From an uncultured Saprospiraceae bacterium (GTDB lineage Bacteria; Bacteroidota; Bacteroidia; Chitinophagales; Saprospiraceae): a DNA stretch of 59,793 nucleotides. Below are positions 19,636 through 27,055 of this stretch, one piece after another (position 1 is the stretch's first letter; the number at the start of each line of letters is the position of its first letter). Both the position numbers and the translations under genes were made by a program. The notes below the pieces were generated by a model that saw nothing but the letters and a program-made list of their open reading frames with translations, searched no databases and was not told where the DNA came from. The DNA lies in contig CALFUK010000080.1 of the NCBI GenBank assembly GCA_937929945.1, positions 1-59,793 of the forward strand, in the 5' to 3' direction.

Positions 19636-20622
19636 ATGTCCAGAGTACTTACACTTAGAGATTCGCTACGAGAAGCCATGTCAGAAGAGATGAGAAGAGA
19701 TCCAGATGTCTTTCTCATGGGAGAGGAGGTAGCCGAGTATAATGGAGCCTATAAAGTGAGTAAAGGTATGCTGGATGAGTTTGGTCCAGAGCGAGTGATC
19801 GATACGCCGATTACAGAGTTAGGTTTTGCGGGAGTCGGTGTCGGAGCCGCGATGAACGGACTCCGCCCGATCATCGAATTCATGACTTGGAATTTTGCAG
19901 TCTTGGCTTTTGATCAGATTATCAATAATGCAGCGAAGACGCTTTCACAGTCTGCCGGCCAGTATCGATGTCCCATTGTATTCAGGGGTCCATCAGGTGC
20001 AGCAGGGCAGCTAGCCCAGCAGCACTCGCAGACCTTCGAATCATGGATGGCTAACTGTCCAGGGCTCAAAGTCATCTCCATCGTAGATCCTGCTGATAGT
20101 AAGGGGCTGCTAAAGTCCGCCATCAGAGATAATGATCCTGTGTGCTTCATGGAGTCAGAGATGATGTACGGCCTGAAAGGTGAAGTACCTGAAGGTGAGT
20201 ATCTAGTACCTATCGGTAAGGCTGTGGTCAGAAAAGAAGGGACAGATGTCACCATCGTCTCTTACAATAAGTCCATGGAACTCGTCAAAGAAGCAGCAAC
20301 CAAGCTGGAGGCAGAAGGCATCAGTGCCGAAGTAATCGATCTGCGTACCATACGCCCGCTGGATATAGATACCATCGTCACATCCGTGAAGAAAACGAAT
20401 CGGCTGGTGGTCGTAGATGAGTGCTGGCCCTTTGCTGGTGTCTCCGCTGAGGTAGCCTACGAAGTACAGAAATATGCATTTGATTATCTGGATGCACCAG
20501 TCACCAGAGTCAATGCTGCTGATACATCACTGCCATACGCAGCCACCTTAGTGGAGGAGTACATGCCTAATGCAGCTAAGATCATTAAGGCAGTGAAAGA
20601 GGTAAGTTATGCGGGAGTGTAG
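19636..20622 (+). CDS. pdhB: Pyruvate dehydrogenase E1 component, beta subunit
   Basis: Beta subunit of the thiamine-diphosphate E1 that decarboxylates pyruvate in the pyruvate dehydrogenase complex. 328 aa, a standard length. Motifs: LRDSLREAMSEEMRRD, MGEEVAEYNGAYKVSKG (Glu that activates ThDP), TPITELGFAGVGVGAAMNG, EFMTWNFAVLAFDQIINNAAK, and the C-terminal transketolase domain VVVDECWPFAGVSAEV. The alpha subunit and E2 are not in this window; in many Bacteroidota pdhB is detached from pdhA/pdhC. Transcribed alone from the right arm of the 16-20 kb cluster. The gene-free repeat block starts 28 bp after its stop. Confidence 0.96.
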   Translation: MSRVLTLRDSLREAMSEEMRRDPDVFLMGEEVAEYNGAYKVSKGMLDEFGPERVIDTPITELGFAGVGVGAAMNGLRPIIEFMTWNFAVLAFDQIINNAAKTLSQSAGQYRCPIVFRGPSGAAGQLAQQHSQTFESWMANCPGLKVISIVDPADSKGLLKSAIRDNDPVCFMESEMMYGLKGEVPEGEYLVPIGKAVVRKEGTDVTIVSYNKSMELVKEAATKLEAEGISAEVIDLRTIRPLDIDTIVTSVKKTNRLVVVDECWPFAGVSAEVAYEVQKYAFDYLDAPVTRVNAADTSLPYAATLVEEYMPNAAKIIKAVKEVSYAGV

Positions 20623-20649
20623 CTCACTCTTGCAAATGCTCAAGCGTCT

Positions 20650-20914
20650 AGTCATCCTGAATTTATTTCAGGATCTGGCCTTGTGCGTAGGGATGATTCT
20701 TGTACTCATCGAATATAAATGGCTTGTTACAACCCACTCCACATGGCTTACCAATCCCTGACGGGCTTAGCAATCCCAGCAGCTTCTATTTAAAGAGCAT
20801 CAGTCGGTAGACTTATTTTAATTAAAAAATGACGCCAAATTTCAAATGGGTTTGTTTGCTTAATCTGGTACCGTGTACCAGACTATCGATATTTGATGCC
20901 GCTGGCATCTTGGG
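20650..20914. repeat. 265-bp intergenic direct repeat, copy A
   Basis: Starts with a REP-like hairpin (GTCATCCTGAA, 5-nt loop, TTCAGGAT; 20651-20676) and ends with the small palindrome GATGCCGCTGGCATC. It is about 90% identical by eye to copy B 334 bp downstream. It includes a conserved stretch CCAAATTTCAAATGGGTTTG and a variable hairpin near its end (GGTACCGTGTACC here, GGTGCCATGTACC in B). No open frame covers it on either strand. Confidence 0.85.
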
Positions 20915-20983
20915 GGTATGCATACAGTTTCATTGCGAAAAAAATTAGTAAAATTAACTGGAAGCCTGTTCAATATAGCGTAT

Positions 20984-21249
20984 AGTCATCCTGAATTTAT
21001 TTCAGGATCTGGCCTTGTGCGTAGGGATGATTCTTGTACTCATCGAATATAAATGGCTTATTTTTTAACCCACCCACATGGCTTACCAATCCCTGACGGG
21101 CTTAGCAATCCGAGCAGCTTCTTTATAAAGAGCATCAGTCGTTAGACTTATTTTAATCAAAAAAAAACGCCAAATTTCAAATGGGTTTGTTTGCTTAATC
21201 AGGTGCCATGTACCAGGCTATCGATATTTGATGCCGCTGGCATCTTGGG
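20984..21249. repeat. 265-bp intergenic direct repeat, copy B
   Basis: Second copy, same orientation, separated from copy A by 69 bp of unique AT-rich DNA. Differences are scattered substitutions plus a few 1-3 base indels, mainly in the A-rich middle. It keeps the REP-like hairpin at 20985-21010 and the terminal GATGCCGCTGGCATC palindrome. Confidence 0.85.
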
Positions 21250-21449
21250 TTTTTCAAATAAATAGAGCATTTCTTAATCCGAAAGTCTTTCAAAATGAGG
21301 GGACCTCGGCTGCGCCCGAGGATGGGACTGAACGATCTGCTTGCATAATCTAAGATCCTAAATGGGTCTTAGATAGTGAGGGGGCAGACCCTCTGTGGTC
21401 GGGGTAGGAGGCAAAATCGTAAAGGAACGAAAGCCACCTCTCCAAGCCC
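21250..21449. other. Gene-free, locally GC-rich stretch with hairpins
   Basis: Between repeat copy B and the terminal hairpin, no coding frame is supported. Visible are a GC hairpin (CCTCGG...CCGAGG, 21304-21321), a second imperfect hairpin around CTAAGATCC...GGGTCTTAG (about 21350-21373) and a G-rich run near 21379-21412. It may be the remnant of a repeat or a structured RNA; nothing decides between these. Confidence 0.4.
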
Positions 21450-21475
21450 AGATGCTGAAATAAATTCAGCATGAC
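21450..21475 (-). repeat. REP-like hairpin, inverted orientation
   Basis: On the minus strand GTCATGCTGAA, 5-nt loop, TTCAGCATCT. It is the same element as the hairpins opening copies A and B, but a C-to-G change in the left arm is matched by G-to-C in the right arm, so pairing is kept. It lies 43 bp downstream of the DUF6438 gene stop and may also serve as its transcript end. Confidence 0.75.
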
Positions 21476-21517
21476 TCGCACATTTATGTTAGTAGATTGA
21501 TGTCTGTAGCGGATTCA

Positions 21518-22258
21518 CTATCGCAATGCCGCCTTGGTGTTAAATTCAGCAGATTCTACTCCTGCATGCGCTTGCACTTTATGCAGCATCATCTGGGGAT
21601 TGATCAGCTTCGTGTTATACTGCACGATCCAGGTCTTCTTATCTTGGGTCAAGGGCTTCTGAACATACATCTGGTACTCTCTGAATTCTCGCATCCAGCG
21701 GCTGATAATGGTTCCTGCCTTGAATTGGATGATGAGTTCTCTTTCTACGATTTGCTTTTCTTCCTCTTCTTCTTCCTCTGCTTCGTCGCCTTCAGCAAGG
21801 GCAGCTGGTGGTTCCAGAGATTTCCAGCCTTCAGCCTGCGCTATTTTTTCGAGCATCGATTGTAACTCCAGTAAGACTTCTGGTCTGCGCTCTTTCCCTT
21901 TCACTGTCTTGGAGAGGCCTTTATTAGTGTGAGCTATGGTGACTAGAGGCAGGTCTGCCACATCACTTTTATAATCTTCATTGAGTGCGAAGAAGTTTAC
22001 CTCGGCCAGCTTCTTAGCTATCGCCTCTAATTCAGATTTCTTGATTTTCATCTTGTGCTTACCCACTTTCTCAGTGAAGCGCTCACCATCATATATAGCA
22101 TTTCCTTCATTGTCAATGTTTAGTGTGTATACAGGGCAGCTGCCAAAGCAGGCACCTTTATGCATATTCACTTGAAAATCTTCATTGATTAAATTCTTCG
22201 TCGTACTACAACTGATTACTGTCAAGATAAGTAATCCCGTCAAAAGTCTCATATTCAT
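21518..22258 (-). CDS. DUF6438-type lipoprotein
   Basis: A 246-aa lipoprotein (MNMRLLTGLLILTVISCST, lipidated Cys at about 17). The part to about residue 145 has the DUF6438 pattern: GACFGSCPVYTLNIDNEGNAI with two close cysteines, YDGERFTEKVGKHK, then NFFALNEDY and the D.PLVTIAHTNKG strand. A very acidic linker (GDEAEEEEEEEKQ) leads to a second small domain of about 85 residues (IIQFKAGTIISRWMREFREY) not normally part of the domain. Function of the family is unknown; probably periplasm-facing. Its upstream neighbour, 21 bp away, is the metalloprotease gene, so the two are likely one transcript. Confidence 0.75.
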   Translation of the reverse strand: MNMRLLTGLLILTVISCSTTKNLINEDFQVNMHKGACFGSCPVYTLNIDNEGNAIYDGERFTEKVGKHKMKIKKSELEAIAKKLAEVNFFALNEDYKSDVADLPLVTIAHTNKGLSKTVKGKERRPEVLLELQSMLEKIAQAEGWKSLEPPAALAEGDEAEEEEEEEKQIVERELIIQFKAGTIISRWMREFREYQMYVQKPLTQDKKTWIVQYNTKLINPQMMLHKVQAHAGVESAEFNTKAALR

Positions 22259-22279
22259 GGAATGTCAGCTAATTAGTTT

Positions 22280-23512
22280 TTAGAATCCGGCTGCAAAAGT
22301 ATGAGTAAATCTCTGATTTGCGGACCGAATGGACAATATATAAACTCCTTTAGGCAGGTAATTCGTATTTAGCTCGTATTCATTCAGGATATTTAAGACT
22401 TCCTTATGTACGGGCTGACCGGAAATGCTATAAAAGTCCAGCTGTACGGGCCCTTCAATCGTGCTTTGGGGCTTGATATATAGGGTGTACGCGTCTTGGG
22501 ATATCTCAATTTCTGCTAATTCGGAAGCCAATATCGGCAGCTCATCACTCACGATGACGCCGGATCTGACGCTGGTCAGGACTGATCTCATGAGTTTGAC
22601 CTGGCCTTTGGTGAAGAATAAGAGGCATGTGTCATTCGAAAAGTCCATGAAGTTCATGTTCATGTCGACACTGCCGCATGATACTTGAGGAAATATTTCA
22701 CAGCCAGAATAGGGGCGCTCCTGCTCTGGTGTGTCATCTAATCCGTCATCATCAGTCCCACATCCATTATTGCGACCCCAGAGGTGTGTCAGGCCGAAAT
22801 AGTGTCCCAGCTCGTGGGTCATTGTCCTGCCTTTGTTGGTGATGGAGCTGTCATCTTCAAACTCTCCAAATGCTTCTGGAGTGATGATGATACCATCATC
22901 CTCAGTCCCTGCTATTTCTAATGGTGTCGTCAGTCCAAACACATCTACGGTACTGCCGATCCACACATTGATATATTGATTCGGGTCCCATGCGTCTAAG
23001 CCGCCTAAGGTGGTGTATTTGATGACTTCTTTGCGATCAGAGGACAGGACACTTCCGATATTTTCTATATCAGTCTGTCGTCGATTGATACCCGTAGTGG
23101 AAGCGCCGAAGGGATCCTCACTGGCTAATACAAAGGTAATATCTGCGGACCCGATTAAATCCTGGAATAAGTCCGGTACCAAAGCCACGTCGAGATTGAG
23201 CTGATTGAAGTCTTCGTTGATTCTGATCATCTGACTTTCGATGCGTTCATCTGAAATATTCTCAGACTCCTCCTGCCACAGGATATGAAAGACGACTTGT
23301 AGAGTGAAGCTGGATCTGGTCTCAGTCTTGAGCTGGTCAGGGCTGTGTGCTACGTCCGATCCATGATGCTGGCATCTTACTTTCTGAGCACTGGCTTGGC
23401 ATATCATAAGTAAGCATATGACCATAGCCATGATGGTTCGCAGTCGCGAATCGCTAGAATTTGGGGTATTGGATTTTATGTCTCTGTCTATGGGTTTTCG
23501 CAAAATGGACAC
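22280..23512 (-). CDS. Secreted M43-type zinc metalloprotease with T9SS-like C-terminus
   Basis: A 410-aa extracellular protease. The extended zinc motif MTHELGHYFGLTHLWG (HExxHxxGxxH, about residues 232-242) and the nearby C-G-x-D...DDTPEQ segment with the Met-turn region MNFMDFS place it in the pappalysin-like M43/metzincin group. The last 80 residues (LPILASELAEIEISQD...YLPKGVYILSIRSANQRF) are a typical T9SS type A sorting domain, so it should cross the outer membrane by type IX secretion. The frame opens at 23512, overlapping the RsmF-like gene by 59 nt. The hydrophobic signal segment begins only at ATG 23431, which would remove the overlap but lose the basic residues before it, so the start is uncertain. 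Confidence 0.88.
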   Translation of the reverse strand: MSILRKPIDRDIKSNTPNSSDSRLRTIMAMVICLLMICQASAQKVRCQHHGSDVAHSPDQLKTETRSSFTLQVVFHILWQEESENISDERIESQMIRINEDFNQLNLDVALVPDLFQDLIGSADITFVLASEDPFGASTTGINRRQTDIENIGSVLSSDRKEVIKYTTLGGLDAWDPNQYINVWIGSTVDVFGLTTPLEIAGTEDDGIIITPEAFGEFEDDSSITNKGRTMTHELGHYFGLTHLWGRNNGCGTDDDGLDDTPEQERPYSGCEIFPQVSCGSVDMNMNFMDFSNDTCLLFFTKGQVKLMRSVLTSVRSGVIVSDELPILASELAEIEISQDAYTLYIKPQSTIEGPVQLDFYSISGQPVHKEVLNILNEYELNTNYLPKGVYILSIRSANQRFTHTFAAGF

Positions 23513-24776
23513 TATTCTGACTATAAGTTAGTAAATACCATGCTTTCTGCCCATTATCAGATGGAATATCTTGATGATTCATCACTTTCAGGACTTCTTC
23601 GGCACTTAATTCTATCCTTTCTATCTGATTAGACAGGTGAATGGACTGTGCCAGTTGGGCAGCTGGTCTGAAACCTTTTTTCATGATCTGACCTATGGGG
23701 CGTCCGAAGCTGTAAATTCTGATAGAAGAAAGCTGATCAATATTGATTCTGCCCGTATAATGCACAAATTCTTCTTGATAAGTAGTGATGTCTTCTTTTT
23801 GATCTATCTGGATATATTCGCGCAGTTCTTGTAAGTCATGTTTGGAGACATCACTTTGCTTTTTGTATTTCCTCTTGTGCTCGGCCTTAGAAGCAGCTTT
23901 AGTTCCGCCTGCTTGGAGTACGGCCATAAATAGCCCTTCTCCTCGGACTCGATGAGGAAAGAATCGGTAAGCACCCTCGCTGCGGTAGATATTCCAGCTT
24001 TCAGGGATGGGGATATCTATGACTTTCATACCATACTCTTGGCAGAGCCATGCCACTTGATCTTCGTTTTCTTGCCGATTATAAGTGCAGGTAGAGTAGA
24101 TAAGGTAGGCTCCTTCTCTAAGTAAGGGGACGGCATCAGCTAAGATTCTTTTTTGCCTCAGCGCGCAGTGTTTGACGTGATCTTCTGACCAGTGGCTACT
24201 GGCTTGAGCGTCTTTGCGGAATAGTCCTTCTCCACTACACGGGGCATCCACGACGATGAGATCCAGCTCTCCTGATAAGGCCTCAAATCTGGATAGATCG
24301 CTATTCGTAACAATATGATTGCAGCCGCCCCACTTGCTCAGATTTTCATGGAGGACCTTAGCTCTGGATCTGATGACTTCATTGGCGATCAGGGTGCCAC
24401 GGGGTCCAATTCTGTCGTGCAGTATCACCGTCTTCCCGCCAGGGGCGGCACAGGCATCCAGCGCCACTGCATCATGTGGCAACTCTATTTGTGAAAGGAT
24501 GTGGGATAAAAACATGCTGGATGCTTCCTGCACATAATAGCTACCAGTATAGAAGTCTGGCTCTTGGTTAAATTTTGGGCGAGACTTGAGGAAGTAGGCC
24601 TGCGGACACCAAGGCACGGGCCCATCAAGATCGAGTGAAGCCAGTGCACTTGTTCGATGCGGATTGCAGCGGATGCTGGTGACAGGGGGGCGAGATAATC
24701 CAGATTCAAAGGCAGGATACTCCTCTGATAGGAGCACCTTCATCTGGTGTACGAAGTCTTCTGGTAATTTTGTCAT
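23454..24776 (-). CDS. RsmF/RsmB-like 16S rRNA (cytosine-C5) methyltransferase
   Basis: NOL1/NOP2/Sun-family RNA m5C methyltransferase of 440 aa. The SAM-binding part contains YYVQEASSMFLSHIL, ALDACAAPGGKTVIL (motif I), the motif IV Cys in VVDAPCSGEGLFRKD and the motif VI nucleophile Cys in YSTCTYNRQENED. The C-terminal region (about 300-440) with FVHYTGRI..DQL and GRPIGQIMKKGFRPAAQLA resembles the PUA-like end of YebU/RsmF proteins, favouring RsmF over RsmB. Start ATG at 24776. Its end overlaps the beginning of the metalloprotease frame, which may only reflect a wrongly long protease start. Confidence 0.9.
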   Translation of the reverse strand: MTKLPEDFVHQMKVLLSEEYPAFESGLSRPPVTSIRCNPHRTSALASLDLDGPVPWCPQAYFLKSRPKFNQEPDFYTGSYYVQEASSMFLSHILSQIELPHDAVALDACAAPGGKTVILHDRIGPRGTLIANEVIRSRAKVLHENLSKWGGCNHIVTNSDLSRFEALSGELDLIVVDAPCSGEGLFRKDAQASSHWSEDHVKHCALRQKRILADAVPLLREGAYLIYSTCTYNRQENEDQVAWLCQEYGMKVIDIPIPESWNIYRSEGAYRFFPHRVRGEGLFMAVLQAGGTKAASKAEHKRKYKKQSDVSKHDLQELREYIQIDQKEDITTYQEEFVHYTGRINIDQLSSIRIYSFGRPIGQIMKKGFRPAAQLAQSIHLSNQIERIELSAEEVLKVMNHQDIPSDNGQKAWYLLTYSQNSVHFAKTHRQRHKIQYPKF

Positions 24777-25157
24777 AGGCAGGGAGCTGACTGCGTCATC
24801 ATTAGTGGTATGTCGTTATGAGCACTCATAGCTAAGCTATTTGTGAATAGCATCGTAAATTTAGAAAAAGAATCTGCTAATCGAGCTCTCCGAGAAAGTC
24901 CAAACGCTATTTAAACACTCTGGTATATCATGATTAAATACCATTGTTATCCAAGAATGTTCCAGAGGGACATGATATCGGTAGCCAAAAATATGGTTTC
25001 AAGATAAGCCGTGCCGTAGGTACGGAATATTCGCTGTGGGAGGGTTGACAGAGTCGATCCTTGACTCATCCATTTTGAATAAGCCAAAAGTGCTGATCGC
25101 ACTTCTATGATCTTTTTTCCTCCATCTCATTCGAAGCAAGCTTCAATGAGCTGCATG
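24777..25157. other. Gene-free spacer with a small palindromic element
   Basis: No supported gene in about 380 bp. A compact hairpin CCGTGCC-GTA-GGTACGG lies at 25009-25025, followed by GAATATTCG. Similar short palindromes occur as dispersed elements in Bacteroidota genomes (recollection, not checked). The remainder shows nothing recognisable. Confidence 0.4.
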
Positions 25158-25189
25158 AAAAAAGCCCGAATGCTAACGCATTCAGGCTT
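25158..25189 (-). terminator. Rho-independent terminator of tRNA-Arg
   Basis: A 12-bp stem with one G-T pair (arms 25162-25173 and 25178-25189), TAAC loop region, and on the minus strand a T6 tail (25158-25163). It starts 8 nt after the 3' end of the tRNA. Confidence 0.9.
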
Positions 25190-25196
25190 ATATCTG

Positions 25197-25270
25197 TGAC
25201 CGCGGGAGGATTCGAACCCCCAACCCTCGGAGCCGAAATCCGATATTCTATCCAGTTGAACTACGCGGCC
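25197..25270 (-). tRNA. tRNA-Arg (anticodon TCG)
   Basis: A 74-nt cloverleaf on the minus strand. The acceptor stem GGCCGCG pairs with CGCGGTC (one G-T), followed by discriminator A at 25197. The anticodon stem TCGGA/TCCGA encloses the loop TTTCGGC, giving U33 and anticodon TCG, which reads CGA. The T-arm carries the normal GGTTCGAATCC. CCA is not encoded. A terminator follows directly. Confidence 0.95.
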
Positions 25271-25467
25271 GAATAGACTGCAAAGTTAATTGAAAATCTG
25301 AGCACTTAATGTGGATATGAAATAAATATTCTTTCTCTGAAATTGGGAAGTCAAATCTGTTATTCAGAACATGCGACTTTTGACTAAATATTTGACTCCC
25401 TTTCCCAATCAGTCATTCTTGCCGATAGCATATTGATCATCAGCTTTAAGGATTTTATCTTTTACAC

Positions 25468-26835
25468 TCACACTAAGGGCAGAAGATAGGAGAGGAGTAA
25501 CACCTGCACCAGCCCCACCACAGCGATCACCGCAAACATATAGGTCCAGGTCTGCAGGGCTTCTTTCTCCGTGAAGCCACTCATTTTCGAGACCACCCAA
25601 AAGCCGCTGTCATTCATCCAAGAGATGAATCCACCGCCAAATCCTACGGCTAACAAGACATACACAGGATGGTATGCCAGCGAAGATCCATTACCGATCA
25701 AGGCATACATGATGCTGGAGGCGGTGATGACTGCCACTGTGGTAGAGCCCTGAGCCGTCTTCATCACTGCGGATATGAGCCAAGCCAAGATCAAGTAGTG
25801 TATTTGGAAGTTCGCAGTGATGGCTTCTATGCTGGCGCCGATGCCGCTGTGTTTGATCATGGCACCAAAAGCACCACCGGCACTGGTGATCAGGATGATG
25901 ATGCCCGCTATTTCAAGGGGCTTAGCTGTAGCGGTCCATAGCTCCTGCAGCGTCAGTTGTTTTTGGGAGGCCCAGCTCCAGAGTGCTATGCCAGCCCCTA
26001 TGGCCATGGCTATGTTTTTATTGCCTAAAAACTCTATGACGGCGATGGGCTCCTCTTGTAAGACATTGACAAAAGAAGACGCAGCGATGAATAAAATAGG
26101 CAGGATAATGGGCAGGAGTGATTCTATGATTCCAGGTCCTGCGGTGCTTTCATCCAGCACTGCATCACTCACGCGGACGGGTATTCTGAGCTTAGCATCC
26201 ATGCGCTTTCCTAATCTAAGTGCGATGATGGATGGAATGATGCCTGACAGGATGCCCGCTATGACAGTGGTGCCAATGTCTATTTTGAGATTTTCTGCCA
26301 TGATCAAAGGGCCAGGTGTCGGAGGCACTAAGCTGTGTGTGATGACAGCTCCTGCACATATAGCGATGACATAATAGACAAAGTTTTGACCTGTCTTCAC
26401 CGCCAGTGCGATGGCAATGGGGATCAATAGGAAGAATACGGTATCAAAGAATACAGGTATCGAAAGTATGAAGCCAGAAATAAGCAAGGCCCATCCAGCT
26501 TTTGATTCTCCAAAAGAATGCAGTAAGGCAGTGACGATGCGCCTGGCAGCACCACTCTCCATCATAGCTGTGCCAATCATAGCTGCCAGAGCAATGACCC
26601 AAGCGATCTTGCCAGCCGTAGTGCCTAATTCGCGCATGGGGAGCTCTACGGCAGCGACTAAGTGATTGCTGATATCTATGGGCAGTTCGTGGGACAGTAA
26701 TCCGACAAAGATGGCCGCAAGAACGAGCGATACGAAAGGATGGATCTTACACTTGGAAATCAGTATGACTACGAATAAGATAGCCAATGATAATATGGCA
26801 AAAGGCCAATAGATATGTGAGCTTAATGCATTCAT
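25468..26835 (-). CDS. GntP-family gluconate:proton symporter
   Basis: An integral membrane protein of 455 aa, the usual length for GntP permeases, with 12-14 hydrophobic helices. Family features: VSLVLAAIFVGL near the start, VIALAAMIGTAMMESGAARRI, the conserved GFILSIPVFFDTVFFLLIPI, and ITHSLVPPTPGPLIMAE, followed later by MKTAQGSTTVAVITASSI. The substrate may be gluconate, another aldonate or glycerate; no kinase or dehydratase neighbour helps decide. It stands alone, divergent from the TonB receptor gene across a 220-bp spacer. Confidence 0.93.
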   Translation of the reverse strand: MNALSSHIYWPFAILSLAILFVVILISKCKIHPFVSLVLAAIFVGLLSHELPIDISNHLVAAVELPMRELGTTAGKIAWVIALAAMIGTAMMESGAARRIVTALLHSFGESKAGWALLISGFILSIPVFFDTVFFLLIPIAIALAVKTGQNFVYYVIAICAGAVITHSLVPPTPGPLIMAENLKIDIGTTVIAGILSGIIPSIIALRLGKRMDAKLRIPVRVSDAVLDESTAGPGIIESLLPIILPILFIAASSFVNVLQEEPIAVIEFLGNKNIAMAIGAGIALWSWASQKQLTLQELWTATAKPLEIAGIIILITSAGGAFGAMIKHSGIGASIEAITANFQIHYLILAWLISAVMKTAQGSTTVAVITASSIMYALIGNGSSLAYHPVYVLLAVGFGGGFISWMNDSGFWVVSKMSGFTEKEALQTWTYMFAVIAVVGLVQVLLLSYLLPLV

Positions 26836-27055
26836 GCGGTGAAACTAAACTTCTAAATACCTCAATATACAATGATCTGATAGATGGAGAATGGAAGTTT
26901 TCGTCGATAAATGCACTAAATTTGCTGATAATATTATTTTTGAAGCGGTCAAAAACAATGATCGTAGCTACCCACTATGATTAAAAAGAATTCTACATCT
27001 GATTAAGTCATTGATAATCAGTCTATTTATTCAACAAAATTAAATTCAAACATAT

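Noticed and set aside
21497-21932. Rightward frames opposite the DUF6438 gene
   Set aside because: The phenylalanine/leucine- and serine-rich runs are reverse readings of the acidic poly-Glu linker.
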